In this document: piece by piece, positions 60,832-64,000 of the stretch
How the letters are laid out: each line of letters starts with the position of its first letter
How positions within the stretch are numbered: the first letter of the stretch is position 1
Source of the DNA: CALCHA01 sp035548175
Lineage (GTDB): Bacteria > Planctomycetota > Phycisphaerae > WQYP01
Assembly: GCA_035548175.1 (NCBI GenBank)
Contig: DASZTO010000014.1
Coordinates: 13,912-77,911 of the forward strand
DNA length: 64,000 bases
Direction: 5' to 3'
Program-made: the position numbers and the translations under genes
The notes under the pieces: generated by a model
Seen by the model: only the letters and a program-made list of their open reading frames with translations
Database searches by the model: none
What the model was told of the DNA's origin: nothing

Positions 60832-61643
60832 GCATCCGCATGAATCGACCGATCGAGATTCCCGCGGCGTTGACGCACTATGTGGAGAGCGTGGCGTGGG
60901 ATCGCCGGGACGGTGGGGGTGCCTACCTTGTGCTGCCGGGGATTGCGCCCGTGGCGGGGTTTCAGTGTGCGGGGCGCTTGTGGGTGCGGCGCGGAGATCA
61001 GGCGGAGCGGTTGGCGGCGGGGGGGATCAGCGGCGTGCAGCGCGAGGCGCGGCATTTTGTTGCGGAAGGGGCGACGGAAAGCGTCCTCGTGCGCTTCACG
61101 CCTTGGGGCGCTTACGGCTTGCTGGGGTGCTCGCTGGCGGAGTTGGCGGACCGGCAGGTGGGTTTGGAGGAGGTGGTCGTGGGTGGGCGGGAGATGGAAG
61201 AGCGCGTCGCTGAAAATCGCACGGAGGAGGCGGGAGCGATCGTGGTGGGCTGGTTGATCGAGCGGCTGGAGCGGCGGCGGCGCGAGGCCCATGCGGAGGT
61301 GGTCGAGGCGGTGCGGCAGATCGTGGCGTCGGGCGGCGGGGCGCGGATCGAGCGCGTGGCCGATCGATTGCTGATCGGTCGCCGGCAACTGGAGCGGCTG
61401 TTTCGGGAGCAGATCGGCATTGGGCCCAAGGAATTCGGGTCGCTGGTGCGCCTGGGACGGGCGGTGCGGGGCATGGGCGAGGGGCGGCCGTGGGCGGAGG
61501 TGGCGGCGGCGGCGGGATATGCGGATCAGGCGCATTTTCAGCGGCAGTTCAAGGAGCGCGTGGGGGTGACGCCGGGGGAGTTTGTGCGCGAGGGCGGGCC
61601 GGGCGGTTCGCCGCATGTCGCAATTGTTCAATACGAGCGTTGA
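60828..61643 (+). CDS. AraC-family transcriptional regulator
   Basis: 271 aa. The N-terminal sensor resembles the DUF6597 type (VLPGIAPVAGFQCAGRL, FTPWGAYGLLG), and the C-terminal double helix-turn-helix has IERVADRLLIGRRQLERLFR and AGYADQAHFQRQFKERVGVT then PGEFV. GTG start 60828 overlaps the phosphatase stop by 4 bases; ATG 60840 is an alternative. The target is unknown. Codon third positions are strongly G-biased. Confidence 0.88.
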   Translation: MSIRMNRPIEIPAALTHYVESVAWDRRDGGGAYLVLPGIAPVAGFQCAGRLWVRRGDQAERLAAGGISGVQREARHFVAEGATESVLVRFTPWGAYGLLGCSLAELADRQVGLEEVVVGGREMEERVAENRTEEAGAIVVGWLIERLERRRREAHAEVVEAVRQIVASGGGARIERVADRLLIGRRQLERLFREQIGIGPKEFGSLVRLGRAVRGMGEGRPWAEVAAAAGYADQAHFQRQFKERVGVTPGEFVREGGPGGSPHVAIVQYER

Positions 61644-61718
61644 GGGTTTCACGAGAATGCATCGATCACGCGGGCGCCGGGCTCGCAGATCTTGGTGTGC
61701 TGTTTGTGGAGCGATGCG

Positions 61719-62126
61719 ATGCGGCATGTGTTGGATGTTGCGGTGATTCTGGAATCGACGCGGTTGGCGTTTGAGGGGCGCATGGCCTTTCCGGAGGTGG
61801 TGGCGGCGCTGTCGAAAATCGGCGTGGAGCGGTACGAGGCGGATTTGACGAGCCTGACCAAGACGCATTACAGCGCGTGCGGGGATGCGGTGAGCGACAG
61901 CTTGCCGTTGGCGGATGCGCCCGAGGCGGCGGAGCCGTGGTCTGAGGAAGGCGTGAAGGCGGCGATCCGGGCGGCGCAGCAGGGGGAGATTCCGTATCCG
62001 GAGTTTTTGCGGCGCATTCTGGCGGCCGGATGCGCGGGGTACTGGGTATTCATTACGGGAAGGCGGGCGATGTATCTGGGACGGCGCGGGGAGGTTCACG
62101 TGGAGCTGTTTCCGCAGCAGCGGTGA
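61719..62126 (+). CDS. DUF1398 family protein
   Basis: 135 aa. The family pattern is visible: MAFPEVVAALSKIGVERYEADL, then VKAAIRAAQQGEIPYPEFLR, and ending GCAGYWVFITGRRAMYLG then GEVHVELFP. Function unknown. ATG 61719 has GGAG 7 bases upstream, better than the GTG at 61692. It follows the AraC gene by 75 bases. Confidence 0.85.
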   Translation: MRHVLDVAVILESTRLAFEGRMAFPEVVAALSKIGVERYEADLTSLTKTHYSACGDAVSDSLPLADAPEAAEPWSEEGVKAAIRAAQQGEIPYPEFLRRILAAGCAGYWVFITGRRAMYLGRRGEVHVELFPQQR

Positions 62127-62200
62127 GGCGGCGGGGGGCCGTCCGGGGCGGGGGCGGCTGTGGGAATTTTTCATGACAGTTCTCCTTCTCCCGGGGGGGG

Positions 62201-63418
62201 TTAAGGTGCGGCGGCGCAGGTGGAGAGGGCGATGCTGGCGAGGGCGTCGGCGGCGAACTGGATGTCGGGGAGGTTGAGGAAGGGGCCAAAGGAGAGGCGG
62301 CAGGTGCCACCGGCGGCGGTGGTGCCGAGGTGCTGGTGGGCGAGGGGGGCGCAGTGGAGACCGGCGCGGGTGAGGATGCCGAAGTCGGCTTCGAGGCGGT
62401 CGGCGAGCTGGTGGGGGGAAAGGTTGTCGATCTGGACGGAGAAGACGCCCATGCGGTGTTTGATGCCCTGGGGGCCGAGGTAGCGGAGGCCTTCGCATCC
62501 GTCGACGGCTTCCATGAAGGTTTTGCAGAGGTTCTGGTCGTGGGTGAAGAGTGCGGGGACGGTTTTGTTGAGGATCCAGGCGAGGCCTTCGGAGAGGCCG
62601 GCGATGCCGACGGCGTTGTGGGAGCCGGATTCGAATTTGTCGGGCATGAAGTCGGGCTGTCGGGGTTGTTCGGAGATGGAGCCGGTGCCGCCGAGGCGGA
62701 GGGGTTCCATGATGGATTCGAGTCCTGGGCGGATGTAGAGGGCGCCGGTGCCGAGGGGGCCGAGGAGGCCTTTGTGTCCGGGGAAGGCGAGGAGGTCGAT
62801 GAAGTCGGCTTGGAGGTCGATGGGGACGTGTCCGGCGGTTTGGGCGGCGTCGACGAGGAAGGGGATGTTGGCTTCGCGGGCGATTTTGCCGATTTCGCGG
62901 ATGGGCTGGAGGGTGCCGGTGACGTTGGAGCCGTGGACGACGGCGATGAGCTTGGTGTCGGGGCGGAGGGCTTTTTTGACGTCGTGGGGATCGACGACGC
63001 AGGCGATGGGATCGACGGGGAGGTAGGTGGCTTGGAAGTTGGCGGTATCGGCGTAGGCGTGGAAGGGGCGGAGGACGGAGTTGTGGTCCATTTGGGTCGC
63101 GATGGCATGGCTGGGGGTGTTGGCGCGGAGGGCCGGGGCGAGGATGCCGTGGATGGCGGTGTTGAGGGCGTCGGTGCAGTTGAGGGTGAAGAGGAAGTGG
63201 AGGGGGTTCTGGCCATGGAAGAGGGCGTTGAGGCGATCGCGGCAGGTGTGGATGACGGCGGCGGAGCGTTGGGCTTCGACGTAGCCGCCGCGGCCGGCGG
63301 AGGCGCCGATGTCGGTGGCGTAGGCGGCCATGGCGCGGAGGACTTCCGGGGGTTTGGGGAAGCTGGTGGCGGCGTTGTCGCAGTAGAGGCGGCGGGAGAT
63401 GGTGGGGGGGGTGGTCAT
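62201..63418 (-). CDS. Class V aminotransferase, cysteine desulfurase-like
   Basis: 405 aa. PLP enzyme of the NifS/SufS/CsdA superfamily: YCDNAATSFPKPPEVL, VDAAQTAGHVPIDL, PLP Lys in AFPGHKGLLGPLG, and RAGLHCAPLAH at the place of the catalytic Cys loop. The family also includes selenocysteine lyases and other PLP enzymes, so cysteine desulfurase is likely but not certain; no suf or isc genes adjoin. GGAGG is 7 bases before the ATG at 63418. Confidence 0.88.
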   Translation of the reverse strand: MTTPPTISRRLYCDNAATSFPKPPEVLRAMAAYATDIGASAGRGGYVEAQRSAAVIHTCRDRLNALFHGQNPLHFLFTLNCTDALNTAIHGILAPALRANTPSHAIATQMDHNSVLRPFHAYADTANFQATYLPVDPIACVVDPHDVKKALRPDTKLIAVVHGSNVTGTLQPIREIGKIAREANIPFLVDAAQTAGHVPIDLQADFIDLLAFPGHKGLLGPLGTGALYIRPGLESIMEPLRLGGTGSISEQPRQPDFMPDKFESGSHNAVGIAGLSEGLAWILNKTVPALFTHDQNLCKTFMEAVDGCEGLRYLGPQGIKHRMGVFSVQIDNLSPHQLADRLEADFGILTRAGLHCAPLAHQHLGTTAAGGTCRLSFGPFLNLPDIQFAADALASIALSTCAAAP

Positions 63419-63483
63419 GTGGGGTCCTCCGAGAGAGGGATTGTAGGGCGCGGGGGCGGGGAGGGGGAGGGGGAGGCCGGAGT

Positions 63484-63511
63484 GCCAAATGCCAAATGCC
63501 AATTGCCAAAT
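63484..63511. repeat. 7-base tandem array (GCCAAAT)
   Basis: Four units: gccaaat, gccaaat, gccaatt, gccaaat, located 66 bases upstream of the aminotransferase ATG. Confidence 0.85.
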
Positions 63512-63812
63512 GGGGGGCGACCGGCGGGAGGGGGGGACAACGAGGGGAAGAATGTGGGGTTTTCTTCGATGTATCGGGGGTGTTTTGGGAAAAAGATTGA
63601 GTTTTTGCCGTTGTGTTTTTGCAAACTTGGGGTTTTGGTGCTTGTGTATGGGGTTTTTGCGGGGATTTGACAGAGGGGTTGAGGGGTGGGTGGTAAATGG
63701 CGCAAGTTGCGGGGTGTGAATTTGGTGAATGTTTGGGCATGATTGTTCTCCCTGCGACGGCACGTTGTCGGCCGAGGCCGACCGCTTCAAGGCGCGGTGA
63801 GGCGTCGCATGG

Positions 63813-63864
63813 GAGAGAACGGATTTGGGGTGGGGAGGGTTCCGGGAAAGTTTGGGGATTTTTC
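63813..63864 (+). repeat. Dispersed 52-base repeat, copy B
   Basis: Partner of 28869-28920: GAGAGAACGGAT at the left, then G-rich tract, GGTTCCGGGAAAGTTTGGGG and T run. Overall identity by eye about 75 percent with one or two indels. Confidence 0.6.
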
Positions 63865-63900
63865 AGTACCGTCCGGGATTTTTCTTAACAAAACGTTAAC

Positions 63901-63929
63901 TTGCGCTCTCGCCCTAAAGATGGCATAGT
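63901..63929 (+). promoter_or_regulatory. Candidate leaderless promoter at the right edge
   Basis: TTGCGC (63901-63906), 17-base spacer, CATAGT (63924-63929), then 7 bases to the ATG at 63937. The geometry is the same as at imuA. Confidence 0.4.
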
Positions 63930-63936
63930 TTCTGGC

Positions 63937-64000
63937 ATGGGCCAAGCGCATCACGCCAGAGGGATTGCTGATCCGGGGGAGTTTCCCCTGGCCCCCGGTG
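63937..64000 (+). CDS. Possible 5' end of a gene cut by the window edge
   Basis: Open frame MGQAHHARGIADPGEFPLAP continuing to the edge without a stop, directly behind a promoter-like sequence. No SD. Too short to identify. Confidence 0.35.
   Translation, partial: MGQAHHARGIADPGEFPLAPG

Larger units (their letters stand above)
63419..63900. other. Intergenic region with two repeats
   Basis: Gap without a protein-like ORF. It contains a 7-base array (63484-63511), a GT-rich stretch (63540-63700) and copy B of the 52-base repeat (63813-63864). Confidence 0.6.

Noticed and set aside
59970..63740. 1256 aa Arg/Pro/His-rich minus-strand frame
   Set aside because: It runs antisense across four real genes and in another frame of a fifth. 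The composition is that of a shadow.

Overview
The window is a 64 kb piece of a high-GC bacterial chromosome, densely packed and fully chromosomal in character. There is no insertion sequence, phage module, CRISPR array, tRNA or rRNA that I can recognise. The gene set points to a planctomycete-like bacterium, most plausibly a Phycisphaerae/Tepidisphaera-type soil or plant-debris heterotroph. This is inference from several traits: PEP-CTERM-tailed secreted proteins, a secreted lyase with a LEPR-XLL-like N-terminus and a dockerin-like C-terminus, a TIGR03790 protein, many Tat and lipoprotein signals, and plant cell wall polysaccharide enzymes (GH74, PL9, PL4, a CE6-like esterase).

Layout. 1-4134 (minus): translesion cassette imuA-imuB-dnaE2, with dnaE2 running off the left edge. 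4329-9397 (minus): a DUF1326 protein, then a PaoABC-like exported aldehyde oxidoreductase operon (Tat 2Fe-2S subunit, molybdopterin subunit, FAD/4Fe-4S subunit) ending in a small Cys-rich protein. 9554-14995 (minus): two lipoproteins, RNase R, and two tandem Tat-lipoprotein PGRP amidases. 15269-16357 (plus): a YVTN-type beta-propeller. 16433-25550 (minus): a signalling and envelope run of histidine kinase, response regulator, GGDEF response regulator, Ser/Thr kinase, GT4 glycosyltransferase and GH74 glycosidase, followed by an internally duplicated membrane protein. 25638-28537 (minus): TIGR03790 protein and M20 amidohydrolase. 29015-31323 (plus): VOC protein and a DUF4034-like secreted protein.

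31431-45519 is a polysaccharide utilisation neighbourhood. It holds a PL9-like pectate lyase, a small PEP-CTERM protein and a PL4 rhamnogalacturonan lyase on the minus strand. Next come an oligopeptide-type ABC importer (an extra divergent permease; then SBP, OppB, OppC, OppD and OppF) and a CE6-like esterase. A PIN toxin-antitoxin pair sits between OppD and the esterase. Secreted lyases would cut pectin, the esterase would remove acetyl groups, and the importer could take up oligomers; the substrate assignment is inference. 45663-48500 (plus) is a translationally coupled triad: a DUF350-like membrane protein, a glutathionylspermidine-synthase-like ATP-grasp protein and an unknown protein.

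48506-63418 is mixed housekeeping: a lipoprotein, an isochorismatase-fold protein lacking its cysteine, a methyltransferase, an OmpA-like lipoprotein, an amidohydrolase, a FabG-like SDR, a polyprenyl diphosphate synthase, a TIM-barrel isomerase, a nucleotidyltransferase, ApaG, a degenerate IspD, ClpP, a GmhB phosphatase fused to a membrane domain, an AraC regulator, a DUF1398 protein and a class V aminotransferase. A new gene probably starts at 63937.

Two genome-scale oddities stand out. First, short degenerate tandem arrays with a 7-base (sometimes 9-base) period sit in intergenic gaps, often flush with stop codons. Second, strand composition (G versus C) flips abruptly several times, most sharply near 25.4 kb inside the histidine kinase gene. 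Coordinates of promoters and short sites were found by eye and have not been scored.
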